Assembly (NCBI RefSeq): GCF_001553935.1
Contig: NZ_CP014232.1
Span: 1,426,001-1,490,000 of the forward strand
Length of the DNA stretch: 64,000 nucleotides
From: Actinomyces oris
Lineage (GTDB): Bacteria > Actinomycetota > Actinomycetes > Actinomycetales > Actinomycetaceae
Reading direction: 5' to 3'
Positions 46,301-56,113 of this stretch are shown here, one piece after another (the first letter of the stretch is position 1; every line of letters begins with the position of its first letter). Both the position numbers and the translations under genes were made by a program. The notes below the pieces were generated by a model. The model did no database searches. It saw only the letters and a program-made list of their open reading frames with translations, and was not told the origin of the DNA.

Positions 46301-48327
46301 TCGACGACGACGCGGTCTCCCGTGATCTGGCGGATCCGCCAGCTCGACGTCCCCAGCGTGATGATGTCGCCCGGGCTGGACTCGTGCACCATCTCCTCGT
46401 CGAGCTCCCCGACCCGCCGCCGCCCGGCATCCTGCGCCCCCTCGGGCAGGACGACGGGGAACATGCCCCGGTCCGGGATCGTTCCCGAGGAGGCCACCGC
46501 CAGCCGCTGCGTGCTGGGCCGGGCACTGAGCTCACCGGTGGCGCGGTCCCATACGATCCGCGGCGAGAAGTCCGTCAGATCCGCCGAGGCGAAGCCGCCG
46601 GCCAGCAGCTCCAGGACCGAGTCGAAGGCCGGGCGCGGCAGCGAGGAGTAGGGGGCCGCCCGCCTGACGGTGGTGAACCAGGCCTCGGCCGTCAGCCCCT
46701 CCGCCACACTCACCGCGGCGACCGTCTGCTGGGCCAGCACGTCCAGAGCGTTGGACACCAGCTCGGTGCGCTCGATCTCCCCGGCGCGCATCCCCTCTGC
46801 GGCGACGACGGCGTCCACCAGGTGAGTGCGCTCCACGGGGTAGATGACGCCGCGCGGCCGCCCGCCCACCCGGTGGTCGGCGCGCCCCACCCGCTGCAGG
46901 CCCGCAGCGACCGACGGGGGCGGCGCCACCTGGAGCACGAGGTCGACCGAGCCGATGTCGATGCCGAGCTCGAGGGAGGCCGTGGCCACCACGCACCTCA
47001 GCTCGCCCGCGGCCAGCTCCCGCTCCACGCCCAGACGCTGTTCCTTGGAGACTGACCCGTGGTGTGCCTTGGCGATCACCGGGGCGCCCGCCGCCAGGGG
47101 CTCGGTGTGCGAACCGGTTCCCATCTCCCAGGACTCCCGGTGAACCGGCGCCTGCGGCGCCGGCGCCACCGCCCCGAGACGCGCGGCATAGGCCTCGTTG
47201 AGGTGCGCGGTGAGCCGCTCGCAGGCGCCCCGGGAGTTGACGAAGACCAGCGTCGTGCGGTGGGCCAGGACCTGGTCGAGGATCGCGTTCTCAAGGTGCG
47301 GCCAGATCGAGGCCGACACCCGGGCGGGCACCCCCGCACCGGGCTCGTCAGCCCGCCCCGCCGCCATGGCTCGACCCAGCGCCTTATCGGAGCGCCAGGC
47401 CTGCGAGGACCCCGCCCGTCCGAGCCCGGAGGGCCGGGAGCCGCGGCCGCCGCCCGCGCTCGTGGGGGCTGCCAGGGCCCGTTCCATCCGGGTGCGCCGG
47501 TCCAAGATCGCCGGGATGCGGGCCATGTTCTCCACCGGAACGGACACTGTGACCTCCGGCGCCGCCCGGCCGTCGTCGGAGATGATCGTCACCGGGTGCG
47601 GCCCGCCGAGGAAGCGGGCGACCTCCTCCGGCGGCGAGACGGTGGCGGACAGGCCGATGCGCTGCGCCGGCCGCCCCAGGAGATCATCGAGGCGCTCCAG
47701 GGACACGGCCAGGTGCGTGCCGCGCTTGGAACCGGCGAAGGAGTGGATCTCGTCGACGATGACCGTCTCCACTGTCCGCAGCGTCTCCCGCACGGCGCTG
47801 GTGAGCATGAGGTAGAGCGACTCCGGCGTCGTAATGAGGATGCTGGGCGGATGGCTGCGCAGCCGACGACGCTCCCGCGCGGGCGTGTCCCCCGAGCGCA
47901 CCCCCACCGAGATCGGGCGGGTGGGGCCGACGGCGCAGATTCCCGCCAGCGGCCGGCGCAGGTTGCGCTCCACGTCCGCTCCCAGCGCCTTGAGCGGGGA
48001 GATGTAGAGGACCCTCACGCCGTCGGCCCCGCCCTGCGCGCCCCCTGGCGCCGCCGCGTTCCCCTGCTCCTCCGCGGCCGGCTCCTGTCCTAGGTGGTCG
48101 ATGGCGGACAGGAAGGACGCGAGCGTCTTGCCCGAGCCGGTGGGGGCGATGACCAGGGCGTTCTCACCCCGGCCGATCGTGGCCCAGGCCCGCTCCTGCA
48201 CCGGGGTGGGACCGGTGGGGAAGGCGTCGAGGAACCAGATGCGGGTGGCTGAGGAGAATCCCTCCCAGCCCGGCTCGCGCGGACCTGCCGCGGCGGCCGG
48301 GTCCTCTGCTGCCTCGGTCACGGCCAT
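43324..48327 (-). CDS. lhr: Lhr-type large ATP-dependent helicase
   Basis: 1667 residues. Motifs: Walker [18 protein letters not shown], Ib [12 protein letters not shown] box [24 protein letters not shown]-terminal [33 protein letters not shown] and [12 protein letters not shown]. These are followed by the winged-helix and Lhr-specific beta-barrel regions and a long C-terminal extension. The ATG at 48327 has GGGAGG upstream. Lhr is a 3'-to-5' helicase; in mycobacteria it is induced by DNA damage. Confidence 0.95.
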   Translation of the reverse strand: MAVTEAAEDPAAAAGPREPGWEGFSSATRIWFLDAFPTGPTPVQERAWATIGRGENALVIAPTGSGKTLASFLSAIDHLGQEPAAEEQGNAAAPGGAQGGADGVRVLYISPLKALGADVERNLRRPLAGICAVGPTRPISVGVRSGDTPARERRRLRSHPPSILITTPESLYLMLTSAVRETLRTVETVIVDEIHSFAGSKRGTHLAVSLERLDDLLGRPAQRIGLSATVSPPEEVARFLGGPHPVTIISDDGRAAPEVTVSVPVENMARIPAILDRRTRMERALAAPTSAGGGRGSRPSGLGRAGSSQAWRSDKALGRAMAAGRADEPGAGVPARVSASIWPHLENAILDQVLAHRTTLVFVNSRGACERLTAHLNEAYAARLGAVAPAPQAPVHRESWEMGTGSHTEPLAAGAPVIAKAHHGSVSKEQRLGVERELAAGELRCVVATASLELGIDIGSVDLVLQVAPPPSVAAGLQRVGRADHRVGGRPRGVIYPVERTHLVDAVVAAEGMRAGEIERTELVSNALDVLAQQTVAAVSVAEGLTAEAWFTTVRRAAPYSSLPRPAFDSVLELLAGGFASADLTDFSPRIVWDRATGELSARPSTQRLAVASSGTIPDRGMFPVVLPEGAQDAGRRRVGELDEEMVHESSPGDIITLGTSSWRIRQITGDRVVVDPAEGRSARLPFWKGEGLGRPAATGLAKGVFLREAQSSLPSEAGAGESEGERALRQRLTEAGLDAHARSNLLALLREQYRATSALPTDETLVLERYEDESGSWRIIVHSTLGRCVHEPWAMAIRERVHQVLGVRPQIIVADDGIVLQIPPVEGDLPGAGLITFDAAEISSLVRSRIETTALFAARFRECAARALLMPAARPGRRTPLWLQRVKAGQLLEASRQFRDFPVSVEAARECLQQYYDLPALTDLMERLASGRVRVVDAITSEPSPFAHPLLFGYASTLIYQEDLPHAERRAQLLSLDPKALDALLGDAGIADLLDDEVLAQVEAELQHLAPGRRVRADAEAIADLLHELGPLSAAELVERCTDVGGRVPGKDGQRDGANGACDGFEGADKHSAEREVDRALAELAGARRAAAVRVGGQELWARVEDASALQRALGAEVPDWALERAEAGGTVERTVAARSPLNDLLLRYARTHTTVTPQRVAQAFGLGAAVAEGALAELAGDGSLVDLSAAGWMEPAVLTRVRHRSLDRARAAVAPVPPSALQRLVLERAGLDEPGGGVDALAEALAALEGVWLPAGLWESVVLPARVTDYRPAMLDELIAAGEVVWQARPIGDAASRTGPTRVRTGADDIPAPGEIAFFPTDSALAPVAGEATAPGESEAPEGRETGVTGEELWQLVREGAATGRSFEPVRRALVPAAGTRTAPPSRRVRSRRGRRLMMGIPSAGEVTAAGRLSSVVASTSWVRLSCAPAGDEERAIAEVESLLDRYGVVSRDLALAFSGVGGLGPLMPVLRRMEETGMVLRGGFIEGMGPTQFAERESVERLRSLTPGPAGAAETPVVLDLKDPACLVGRGVPWPEPVLPADLGESAGGHGEETSGPPVRRQGASVVVLGGAPVLYASENLKVLISYTSAREELARALTALAADRQAMFARQGAAAARRRTVVESLNGVTALEPTVSDLLRQAGFVRDPRGMRLAVGPYGAAWR

Positions 48328-48475
48328 CACCTCCTCCCATCCGGTCTCACCGACCATCCTTCCACGAGGGTGTGACAGTAATTCCGGGGTCTAAGCGATG
48401 GGGCGAGCGCCGGCGGCAACGATGACGGCAGCGCTCAGTTTCGCTCAGCGCGTGATGATCTGGAAGAATGCCGCC

Positions 48476-49945
48476 GTGAGCACACGTACCCCGACGAAGG
48501 CCTCATCTTCGTCCTCGCCCAGTCAGGTCTCTCGACTGGATCAGTTCTTCCACATCACTGAACGCGGTTCGAGCATCTCCCGAGAGATCCGTGGCGGTAT
48601 CGTCACCTTCTTCTCGATGAGCTACATCCTCGTCCTCAATCCCGCGATCCTGTCCAAGGCGAGCCCCCCGGGAACCGAGGCCCAGCTCGCCGCAGGCACC
48701 GCCTTCGTCGCCGCAGTCATGACGATCCTCATGGGCGTCGTCGCCAACTACCCGATGGCCCTGGCCGCGGGCCTGGGGATCAACGCGATGGTCGCCTACA
48801 CCCTCGTGGGCACCCAGGGCATGACCTACGCCGACGCCATGGGCCTCATTGTCATCGAGGGCATCATCATCCTCGTCCTCGTGCTTACCGGCTTCCGGGA
48901 GGCCGTCTTCAAGGCCGTCCCCGACCAGCTCAAGACCGCGATCTCCGTGGGCATCGGCCTGTTCATCGCGCTCATCGGCCTGGTGGACGCCAAGATGGTG
49001 CGCCGCGGCGGCACCCCCCTGGAGCTGGGGCTGGGCGGCTCCCTCCAGGGCTGGCCGGTCCTCGTCTTCCTCTTCGGGCTCTTCCTCATGGTGGTGCTCC
49101 ACGTGCGCAAGGTCCGCGGCGCCATCCTCATCGGTATCGCCTCGGCCACGGTCCTGGCCATCATCATCGACGCCGTCACCCACCTGGGTCCCTTCAACGA
49201 TGACCCGGAGAAGGGCCCGCTTAACCTCACCGGCTGGTCCCTGTCCGAGCCGCGCCTGGACGGCTTCCCGGTGGACGTGCCGAGCCTGTCGACGCTGGGC
49301 CACTTCAGCCTGCTGGGCAGTGTGCACAAGGTCGGGATCGTCTCGGTGATCCTCCTGGTCTTCTCCCTGCTGCTGGCCGACTTCTTCGACACCATGGGCA
49401 CCATGGTCGCCATCGGCGCCGAGGGCGACCTGCTCGACGAGCACGGCAACCCGCCCAAGACGCGCGAGATCCTCGTCGTCGACTCCCTGGCCGCCATCGC
49501 CGGTGGTGTCGGGGGCGTCTCCTCCAACACCTCCTACGTGGAGTCTGCCGCGGGCGTGGGGGAGGGGGCCCGCACGGGCCTGGCCTCAGTGGTCACCGGC
49601 TGCATGTTCGCCCTGTCCATGTTCTTCGCGCCGCTGGTCAAGATGGTCCCCTACGAGGCGGCCACCCCGGCGCTGGTGGTGGTCGGTTTCCTCATGATGA
49701 TGCAGGTGACCGACATCGACTGGAAGTCCCCGGAGATCGCTCTGCCGGCCTTCCTGACCATCATCATGATGCCCTTCTCCTACTCGATCACCAACGGGAT
49801 CGGGGCCGGCTTCGTGTCCTACCTGGTCATCGAGGTCGCTCAGGGGCGGGCGCGGAAGATCCACCCGCTCATGTGGGTGGCCTGCGCGATGTTCGTCGTC
49901 TACTTCACCCTCGCCCCCATCAAGGCGATCCTCGGCGTCTCCTGA
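48476..49945 (+). CDS. NCS2-family purine permease (AzgA/PbuG-like)
   Basis: 489 residues from GTG 48476. About 12-14 membrane segments with the AzgA signature: IRGGIVTFFSMSYILVLNPAIL, ALAAGLGINAMVAYTLV, DFFDTMGTMVAIGAEG and GGVSSNTSYVESAAGVGEGARTGL. The serine/threonine-rich first 20 residues are cytoplasmic. It imports hypoxanthine, guanine or adenine with protons. Divergent from lhr; no purine riboswitch is seen in the 148-base gap. Confidence 0.93.
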   Translation: MSTRTPTKASSSSSPSQVSRLDQFFHITERGSSISREIRGGIVTFFSMSYILVLNPAILSKASPPGTEAQLAAGTAFVAAVMTILMGVVANYPMALAAGLGINAMVAYTLVGTQGMTYADAMGLIVIEGIIILVLVLTGFREAVFKAVPDQLKTAISVGIGLFIALIGLVDAKMVRRGGTPLELGLGGSLQGWPVLVFLFGLFLMVVLHVRKVRGAILIGIASATVLAIIIDAVTHLGPFNDDPEKGPLNLTGWSLSEPRLDGFPVDVPSLSTLGHFSLLGSVHKVGIVSVILLVFSLLLADFFDTMGTMVAIGAEGDLLDEHGNPPKTREILVVDSLAAIAGGVGGVSSNTSYVESAAGVGEGARTGLASVVTGCMFALSMFFAPLVKMVPYEAATPALVVVGFLMMMQVTDIDWKSPEIALPAFLTIIMMPFSYSITNGIGAGFVSYLVIEVAQGRARKIHPLMWVACAMFVVYFTLAPIKAILGVS

Positions 49946-50009
49946 CGAGGGGCGACGGCCTCCGGCGGAAGCGCTGGAGGCGTCCTCCCATTGGGAGATG
50001 ACGGTGTCA

Positions 50010-50132
50010 GTGTCCATATCTGCAGCAAAGGCCGTGAACGGTCTCGTTCCTTCGCAAGAAAACCGCATGATTCCGCGGTTCTCGCTGGTGAGGTGAGCGG
50101 TGCTGAGTCCCCTTTGCTGCAGATATGGACAC
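50010..50132 (+). repeat. 123-bp structured intergenic element, copy 2
   Basis: Left arm 50010-50031 and right arm 50111-50132 are perfect 22-nt inverted complements. The arm sequence differs from copy 1 at several sites, with paired changes at arm positions 8, 12 and 16. The inner 79 bases share AAGAAAACCGCATGATTC with copy 1 exactly, followed by a near-identical GCGGTTC. It lies in the 337-base convergent gap between the purine permease and the toxin locus; the remaining 150 bases show nothing else. Confidence 0.92.
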
Positions 50133-50282
50133 TCCAGCGCCTGTGGGCGGCATTCCGCTCCTCATCACCCGCGCCTCACGCCCCGGCCAAGGGGGCGTTT
50201 CACGTGCTTCGGAGGTCGACGAGGGGCGGAGTCGGCGGTTCTGCTTGCTGACTGAAGCGGGCTGCGGGCAGCGGTTGGGTGT

Positions 50283-50912
50283 TCACCATTGGTTGAGGAT
50301 GGTGGGGTAGGTGTCGGGGGTGCCGAAGGTGAAGATGGCGCCGTTGGCCACGGGAATGGATCGGGTGGCTAGCTGGGTGGCGCGTTGGTAGTGGGGTGAG
50401 TCGGAAGCGAAGAACATCTTCCAACCCGGCAGGTATCTGTAAGGCGGTGGAGTTGGGGTGACCGGACGGTCTTCGCGAGTCAGGGCTCCGATCACGCCGG
50501 GGGCGAAGATGCTGGCGGTGGTGTGCATGAGAGCGTCGGCCAGGTCCTCGCTGGCATCCAGGGCGGCCCCGAGCGCCTCGCCGACCATCAGGTCCACGCT
50601 GGCGTCTCCAGGGTTGGGCATGTTGAAACTTAGTGTGAGCTTGTTGCCCTGGTTGATCTGTCCGGAGAAGGCCGGGGCGACGCCGAAGCTCTCACTTTCC
50701 CAGTCGACTTGGGCCTGCTGGATGCGTTGGAGGAAGTGGTCCTGGGTGATGGGTGGTGACTGTTCGGCTTCCTGAGGGCTGTCGGCGGTGGGGCGCCACA
50801 GGTCCAGGGAGGGGTGCAGCGGCCTGACTCGCTGAATCCACTCCCACACCCGACGCCCCTCCGAGACTGGGTCGCCGAGTGCTTGTCGCCTGAAGCTGAG
50901 GTCCCATCTCAT
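50283..50912 (-). CDS. Imm52-like immunity protein, second paralog
   Basis: 209 residues, ATG with GGAGACAACC upstream. Close paralog of the 51387 gene: shared RRQALGDPVSEGRRVWEWIQ, FSGQINQGNKL.LSFNMPNPGDAS, GEALGAALDASEDLADALMHTTAS and an identical C-terminal block containing PGWKMFFASDSPHYQRATQL. Divergence is concentrated in the middle and the segment before PGWK. The conserved GW and the position next to a REase-type toxin fit Imm52. Last gene of the toxin operon, 11 bases after the 139-residue gene. Confidence 0.7.
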   Translation of the reverse strand: MRWDLSFRRQALGDPVSEGRRVWEWIQRVRPLHPSLDLWRPTADSPQEAEQSPPITQDHFLQRIQQAQVDWESESFGVAPAFSGQINQGNKLTLSFNMPNPGDASVDLMVGEALGAALDASEDLADALMHTTASIFAPGVIGALTREDRPVTPTPPPYRYLPGWKMFFASDSPHYQRATQLATRSIPVANGAIFTFGTPDTYPTILNQW

Positions 50913-50923
50913 GGTTGTCTCCG

Positions 50924-51343
50924 TTAGTGGAAGTACTGGGGGTACTCGATGTAGGGGTCGTGCTCTGTGTGGTTGACCCACTGGTCGATGACCTGTTGTG
51001 GTGTGATGCCAGGTGTAAGGACAGTGTGTCCGTCGATGACGCTGGTGGTGAACCACAGCACTAGATTTGGGTCGGGGTTCAGTGAACGGACCCAGGCGGC
51101 GATATTGGCCGCCTCCTCAAAATCTAGTCCGCTGGCAGAGATCAGTCGATTGTCTTTGAAATGGCTGATGATTGTTGATGGCCCTTCTGGATTAAGAACG
51201 ATGTCGGCATCTGTTATGTCTTCCTCGCTCCAGCGCAATGCTCTGCTGTCTGACCATTTTCTTGACCCTTCGTAAAGAAAAGTGTCGACATCGACAATAA
51301 TGTGTCCTGGATTGATGGCTGGGTAGAGGTAGTTGACGCCCAT
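50924..51343 (-). CDS. Unknown protein between the two immunity paralogs
   Basis: 139 residues, unrelated to its neighbours: GVNYLYPAINPGHIIVDVDTF, SEEDITDADIVLNPEG, NIAAWVRSLNPDPNLVLWFTT, and a C-terminus rich in His and Tyr. The ATG has no ribosome binding site, and the same frame stays open upstream with plausible protein (GDSYGDYPSTQYNKY), so it could be the remnant of a longer protein. GC is below the flanks. It may be an extra immunity gene against another toxin or the trace of a displaced toxin tip. Confidence 0.5.
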   Translation of the reverse strand: MGVNYLYPAINPGHIIVDVDTFLYEGSRKWSDSRALRWSEEDITDADIVLNPEGPSTIISHFKDNRLISASGLDFEEAANIAAWVRSLNPDPNLVLWFTTSVIDGHTVLTPGITPQQVIDQWVNHTEHDPYIEYPQYFH

Positions 51344-51386
51344 GATGTATTTGTTGTATTGAGTGCTCGGGTAGTCGCCGTAAGAG

Positions 51387-52028
51387 TCACCATTGGTTGA
51401 GGATGGTGGGGTAGGTGTCGGGGGTGCCGAAGGTGAAGATGGCGCCGTTGGCCACGGGAGCGGTTCGGGTGGCCAGTTGGGTGGCGCGCTGGTAGTGGGG
51501 TGAGTCGGAGGCGAAGAACATCTTCCAGCCCGGAACGTAGTAGAAGGGGTAGGGGCCGTCCCGGTTGAGGTTTCTGGTTGGGTGGTCGCTTCGCGACAGT
51601 CCTCCGATGGTGTTAGGAGCGAAGGTGCTGGCGGTGGTGTGCATGAGAGCGTCGGCCAGGTCCTCGCTGGCGTCCAGGGCGGCGCCGAGGGCTTCTCCGA
51701 TCATGAGTCCGATGCTGGCGTCTCCGGGGTTGGGCATGTTGAAACTCAGCTCGAGCTTGTTGCCTTGGTTGATCTGTCCGGAGAAGCCTGGGGCCAGGCC
51801 GAAGTCGGGGTCGTCGGAGATGGCTTGTACGCCGTGGATTAAGTGGAGGAGGTAGTCCTGGGTGATGGGCGGGGCCTGCTCAGCCTCCTCACGGCTTTCG
51901 GCGGTGGGGCGCCACAGGTCCAAGGAGGGGTGCAGGGGCCTGACCCGCTGAATCCACTCCCACACCCGACGCCCCTCCGAGACCGGGTCACCAAGAGCCC
52001 GCCGCCTCATGTGTAGGCGCCATTCCAT
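51387..52028 (-). CDS. Imm52-like immunity protein, first paralog
   Basis: 213 residues, ATG with AAAGGAC seven bases before. It starts 40 bases after the toxin gene. Features: RRRALGDPVSEGRRVWEWIQ, FSGQINQGNKLELSFNMPN, DLADALMHTTASTFAP, and PGWKMFFASDSPHYQRAT with the GW pair of Imm52. Imm52 is the immunity family usually found beside Tox-REase-5 toxins, so the pairing supports both calls. It would neutralise the nuclease domain in the producing cell. Confidence 0.75.
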   Translation of the reverse strand: MEWRLHMRRRALGDPVSEGRRVWEWIQRVRPLHPSLDLWRPTAESREEAEQAPPITQDYLLHLIHGVQAISDDPDFGLAPGFSGQINQGNKLELSFNMPNPGDASIGLMIGEALGAALDASEDLADALMHTTASTFAPNTIGGLSRSDHPTRNLNRDGPYPFYYVPGWKMFFASDSPHYQRATQLATRTAPVANGAIFTFGTPDTYPTILNQW

Positions 52029-52068
52029 AGTCGCTGTCCTTTCCTAGTGGTGCTGATTGGCTGAGATG

Positions 52069-54543
52069 CTAGTTGGGTGGCGTGTAGAAGAGCTCGATCT
52101 CGGCAGGGAACTCGCCCCAATCCTGCTTCTCTCTGAGGACGTCGAAGGTTTCTTTCTCTGCGATGTGCCATTGGATGGGGGTGTCGGTGCCGGTGGCTCG
52201 CACGGCCTTGACCTGGTCTTTTCCGATCTGGAGCAGTCCTTTTTTGACGCGTTTCACCTCGCCTGTCACTGGGTCGGTCTTGTAGGTGCTCTTTGGTTCG
52301 TTCGACCAGTGTCCTTTGATGGGGTTGGCGTAGCCGGGGCCTTTGGCGTCGATGAGGGCGAAGCCGTCGTAGCCGTCGAACTCGACGCCGTTGACGATAT
52401 AGGACTGCTCGATGGGGACTCTGGTGATCTGCTCCTCGTAGAGTTGGGAGCGGGCGGAGCCGTAGTTCTTTCCCTTGCCCCACAGGCCGGGGCCGCCGTC
52501 GGATCGTCCGGGTCTGGGGGTGCGCAGTCCGGGGTAGTGGAAGCCGTTGCGAGGGCTCCACATGGAGGTGCTGGCTGCGCCGGTCTCGTCGTGGAGGAGT
52601 CTGCGGCGTGCGTTTCGGGCGTAGTGGCGCCATGCGGTTCGGTCGGTGCGCCACAGGTAGGAGGCGTACCTGGCCTCGCGGGTGGCGGCGTAGGCGCCGC
52701 GGGCCATTTGCCCGCCCATGGCGCTGGCGGCTCCACCGCCGACCGTGGTCAGCGCGGCTGTCGCCAGGTCCAGGGCGATCTCGGCTGGGGTGTGGGTGGA
52801 CAGGTAGCGGGCCACCGTGCCCCGTGGGTCGCGCATGAGGGCCGCTGCCCCGCGAGCGCCCCCGAACACGGTGGCCACGCCCATGCCGATATCGAAGGCC
52901 AGGCCGAGCGTGCCCCCGGACAGGAGGATGAGGGCCCCAGCCAGAAGCATCAGCCCCAGCTTCTGCTCCCAGCTCAGCGACTCCCACACCGTCCCCAGCG
53001 CATCAAGAAGCCCCGCCAACCAGTAGGGCTGCCCTTCGCCCAGGCTGTCGGCCATGCTCCGCGTGAGACCGGGAACCATGGCAATGACGAGTAAGCCGGC
53101 CACCACCGCGCACAGCCCTGCGAGCCGTGCCCTCCACCACTGCTCCGGCGCCGGATCGAGCTCGGCGCGCGCCGCCTCCTCCCGTGCGATCCGCAGCTTC
53201 GCGGGAGTCTCCAGCAGCAGTCTCGGCTCGCGGAACGTGGCCGCCTCCATGAGCGTCATCCACGCCCACCGCCACTCGACCCCGACGACGGAGACCAGGC
53301 AGGCGCCGTCGGCCAAGAAGCGCCCGAAGGCATTGCGTGGCACTCCAGCCCAGACGCGCCACCGCCACGGGCCCCATCGGTTCCCGTAGTTGTCGCTCTC
53401 GAGGGTGCTCACATACCCACCGCTCCACAGTGTGCGGCTATCAATGACCCAGGCCAGAGCCAGCATCAGGAGAAGAATGACGCCACGTCCCTGCCCGTAG
53501 CCGGTCAGCGATGCCGTCACTTCAATGGGCCACGACGGCGCCTCGCCGCCCGTCTGCAACCACATCACGTAGTCGGAGGCGTTGCGCCCCATGTGGTCGA
53601 CCACCGCCACCCACCACGTCCACAGCGGCACCACCGGGGAGAGAATCTGCAACGCGGCCCTGTATCCACCGCGATGCACCCGAGCACGGCGCCACAGGGC
53701 GATCCCCAGCCCGATCGCCCCGGTCACCAGTCCGGTGATAATTGCGTGCCCGGCGTAGGGGAAGATGTTCCCGGCAACCCCGGAGAACGGGCTCAGGGAG
53801 TAAGTCGTTGCGCCGCTGCACTCCACCTGGCGCACCCCGCCCTTGGGGCAGAGAAGACTATCCAGGAGGCTGCCACCACCGTTCAGGAGCGTGATGCGGC
53901 GGGTGACCTCCTCGACCACTTCGAAAGCGGCGCCCGTCGCCACCCCCAGAACGATCCAGTCGCTCACCAGGAAACGGCGCACCCGCCCTGGAGCCACCAA
54001 AGTGAGAACCGCCAACGGCGTCAGCTTGAGAACTTCCTCCACCAGGGAGGCGACCACTATGGATGCGGCTGTGCTGGACGGACTGACGCCGGCGGCGCTG
54101 CAGACCCACAGGCTCGCCATGGCGATCAGCAGCGCCAAGGGCATCCCGGTGGCGAACACTCCCGAGGTCAGTGCCCAGGAGACGGTCTTGGCTCGGGCCA
54201 GAGTGAACCAGCACACCACCAGCCACATGCACCCGATCCAGGCCCCCAGTGCGGTGCGGACCGTCGGCGAGACCACCACGGCCACGAGAACCACCAGCAG
54301 CGCGAACCAGGAGGCAACGGCCCGCACTCGGCGCAGCGCCAGGAAGATCCGGGACCTCGACGTGCGGTCACGCAATCGTTCCCACCACTCCTGTCTCGGC
54401 GGTCGTTCCGACGGCGTTGTTTCCTCCTGGCCCTCTCGCTCGGGTGGGCGCCGTGAGGCCGGCCAGATCCGAGGAGGCTGCTCGGCTCCTGGGCTCGGAA
54501 TGTTCCTATGGCCGTGATCGTTCAACGCCCACCCCTCTCTCAT
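52069..54543 (-). CDS. PrsW-type intramembrane protease fused to REase-fold toxin (Tox-REase-5-like)
   Basis: 824 residues. A basic/acidic N-terminus (1-70) precedes about eight to ten membrane segments (75-570). PrsW catalytic motifs are complete: EEVLK (E169, E170, K173), FEVVEE (E208-E212), H266 in PYAGHAIITG and H317 in VDHMG. An Ala-rich linker follows (570-690). The C-terminal 135 residues carry YEEQITRVP, the PD-(D/E)XK core FDGYDGFALIDAKGPGYA (D726, D732, K734) and QWHIAEKETFDVLREK, as in Tox-REase-5. The predicted model is a membrane toxin whose nuclease is released by proteolysis, in cis or by others. A TTG start about 7 codons downstream has a better ribosome binding site. Confidence 0.82.
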   Translation of the reverse strand: MREGWALNDHGHRNIPSPGAEQPPRIWPASRRPPEREGQEETTPSERPPRQEWWERLRDRTSRSRIFLALRRVRAVASWFALLVVLVAVVVSPTVRTALGAWIGCMWLVVCWFTLARAKTVSWALTSGVFATGMPLALLIAMASLWVCSAAGVSPSSTAASIVVASLVEEVLKLTPLAVLTLVAPGRVRRFLVSDWIVLGVATGAAFEVVEEVTRRITLLNGGGSLLDSLLCPKGGVRQVECSGATTYSLSPFSGVAGNIFPYAGHAIITGLVTGAIGLGIALWRRARVHRGGYRAALQILSPVVPLWTWWVAVVDHMGRNASDYVMWLQTGGEAPSWPIEVTASLTGYGQGRGVILLLMLALAWVIDSRTLWSGGYVSTLESDNYGNRWGPWRWRVWAGVPRNAFGRFLADGACLVSVVGVEWRWAWMTLMEAATFREPRLLLETPAKLRIAREEAARAELDPAPEQWWRARLAGLCAVVAGLLVIAMVPGLTRSMADSLGEGQPYWLAGLLDALGTVWESLSWEQKLGLMLLAGALILLSGGTLGLAFDIGMGVATVFGGARGAAALMRDPRGTVARYLSTHTPAEIALDLATAALTTVGGGAASAMGGQMARGAYAATREARYASYLWRTDRTAWRHYARNARRRLLHDETGAASTSMWSPRNGFHYPGLRTPRPGRSDGGPGLWGKGKNYGSARSQLYEEQITRVPIEQSYIVNGVEFDGYDGFALIDAKGPGYANPIKGHWSNEPKSTYKTDPVTGEVKRVKKGLLQIGKDQVKAVRATGTDTPIQWHIAEKETFDVLREKQDWGEFPAEIELFYTPPN

Positions 54544-54769
54544 ACGCCGTTCAGCGGCGTGACCATTTTGTTACCAAACGGCTGGGAGCGGGGCTGCTTC
54601 TGCGTGATCCCGTTTCGCGTGCCCTCGCCGGGGCCAGTGCTCACCACGAGGAATCGTTGGCGCGTCTAGGGCTACCCTTCTCAGACGGGGCCTTCGTCGC
54701 CCGCCTCGCGCCTTTCGGCCCCATCCCTGACACTCGTCAACCCGCCCCACGTCGTCACCACGTCAGGAC

Positions 54770-56113
54770 ATGACCCGCATGACCTCACCGCGCCGCCCCG
54801 GCGGTGGCATCTTCGCCTCCTTGAGATTCCACAACTACCGGCTCTGGTTCCTGTCCGCCCTCGTGGCCAACACCGGGACCTGGATGCAGCGCGTGGCGCA
54901 GGACTGGCTGGTGCTGCGTGTCCTCACCGACGACTCCGCCTCCGCCACCGGCCTGACCACGGCCCTGCAGTTCCTCCCCATGCTGCTGCTGTCCGCCCAC
55001 GCCGGCCTCGTCGCCGACCGGGTCGATCAGCGCAAGTTCCTCATCCTCACCCAGAGCGCCATGGGCCTGGTCTCCGCCGTCCTCGCCCTCGACGTCCTGG
55101 CCGGCACCGCCCGCCTGTGGCACGTCTACTTGGCCGCCTTCCTCACCGGCGTCGCCGCCGCCTACGACGCCCCCGCCCGCCAGACCTTCGTGGCGCGGAT
55201 GGTTCCCGCCGAGCACCTGTCCAACGCCGTGGGCCTCAACTCGGCCTCCTTCAACGCCGCGCGCCTCCTGGGGCCGGCCCTCGCCGGCGTCGTCATCACC
55301 TGGGTCGGCGCCGGCTGGGTCTTCGCCGTCAACGCCGCCACCTTCGTCTTCCCGGCCGTGGCGCTGGTCGCCATGCGCGTGAGTGAGCTGGTGGACATGC
55401 CGCGCGCCCGCCGCGCCGCCGGCCAGCTCCGCGAGGGTCTGACCTACCTGCGCGGCCGCACCGACCTCGTCGTCATCATCGCCGTGGTCGCCGTCGTCTC
55501 CATGCTCACCCTCAACTTCCAGGTCACCATGGCCGCGATGGTGCGCACCGTCTTCCGCCTGGAGTCCGACGCCTACGGCACCGTCTCCTCGGTCTTCGCC
55601 GTCGGCTCCCTCTCCGGGGCCCTGTGGGCGGCCCGACGGCGCAACCCCCGCCCCCGCACCGTCGTGGTGGCAACCCTCGCCCTGGGGGTGTTCACCCTCC
55701 TGCTGGCCGCCATGCCCACCTACCCGACCTTCACGGTCATGACGGTCCCGGTGGGCCTGTGCGTGCTGACCCTCCTGACCAGCGCCAACCAGACCGTGCA
55801 GATGACCACCGAGCCGTCCATGCGGGGGCGGGTCCTGAGTATCTACATGATGTTCTTCCTGGGGTCGACGCCGCTCGGCTCCCCGCTCATCGGCTGGGTG
55901 GCCGACGCCTGGGGGCCGCGCATCGCGATCGCGGTTGGCGGCATGAGCGCTGTCCTCACTGCGCTGGTGGCCGCCGCTTGGAGCTACAGGCACTGGAACC
56001 TGTCCCTGCACTACTCCTCCACCCGCCCCTACCTCCGGGCCGCGCCTAAGTCGCCGACACCACCGAAGCCGCCGCAGTCCCCGCAGCAGACCCATGCCGA
56101 CGACGCCGACTAG
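54770..56113 (+). CDS. MFS transporter (EntS/MFS_3-like efflux)
   Basis: 447 residues, about 12 membrane segments. Typical family 3 start SLRFHNYRLWFLSALVANTGTWMQRVAQDWLVL, loop 2-3 motif GLVADRVDQRKF, and APARQTFVARMVP. The final 30 residues are a Pro/Ser-rich cytoplasmic tail. ATG 54779 is an alternative start with a better spaced AGGAC. Substrate unknown; relatives export siderophores or drugs. The DtxR-type repressor follows 263 bases downstream. Confidence 0.85.
   Translation: MTRMTSPRRPGGGIFASLRFHNYRLWFLSALVANTGTWMQRVAQDWLVLRVLTDDSASATGLTTALQFLPMLLLSAHAGLVADRVDQRKFLILTQSAMGLVSAVLALDVLAGTARLWHVYLAAFLTGVAAAYDAPARQTFVARMVPAEHLSNAVGLNSASFNAARLLGPALAGVVITWVGAGWVFAVNAATFVFPAVALVAMRVSELVDMPRARRAAGQLREGLTYLRGRTDLVVIIAVVAVVSMLTLNFQVTMAAMVRTVFRLESDAYGTVSSVFAVGSLSGALWAARRRNPRPRTVVVATLALGVFTLLLAAMPTYPTFTVMTVPVGLCVLTLLTSANQTVQMTTEPSMRGRVLSIYMMFFLGSTPLGSPLIGWVADAWGPRIAIAVGGMSAVLTALVAAAWSYRHWNLSLHYSSTRPYLRAAPKSPTPPKPPQSPQQTHADDAD

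Noticed and set aside
48328..48475. Purine riboswitch ahead of the NCS2 permease
   Set aside because: No conserved purine-aptamer core is visible and the gap is only 148 bases shared with the divergent lhr promoter.
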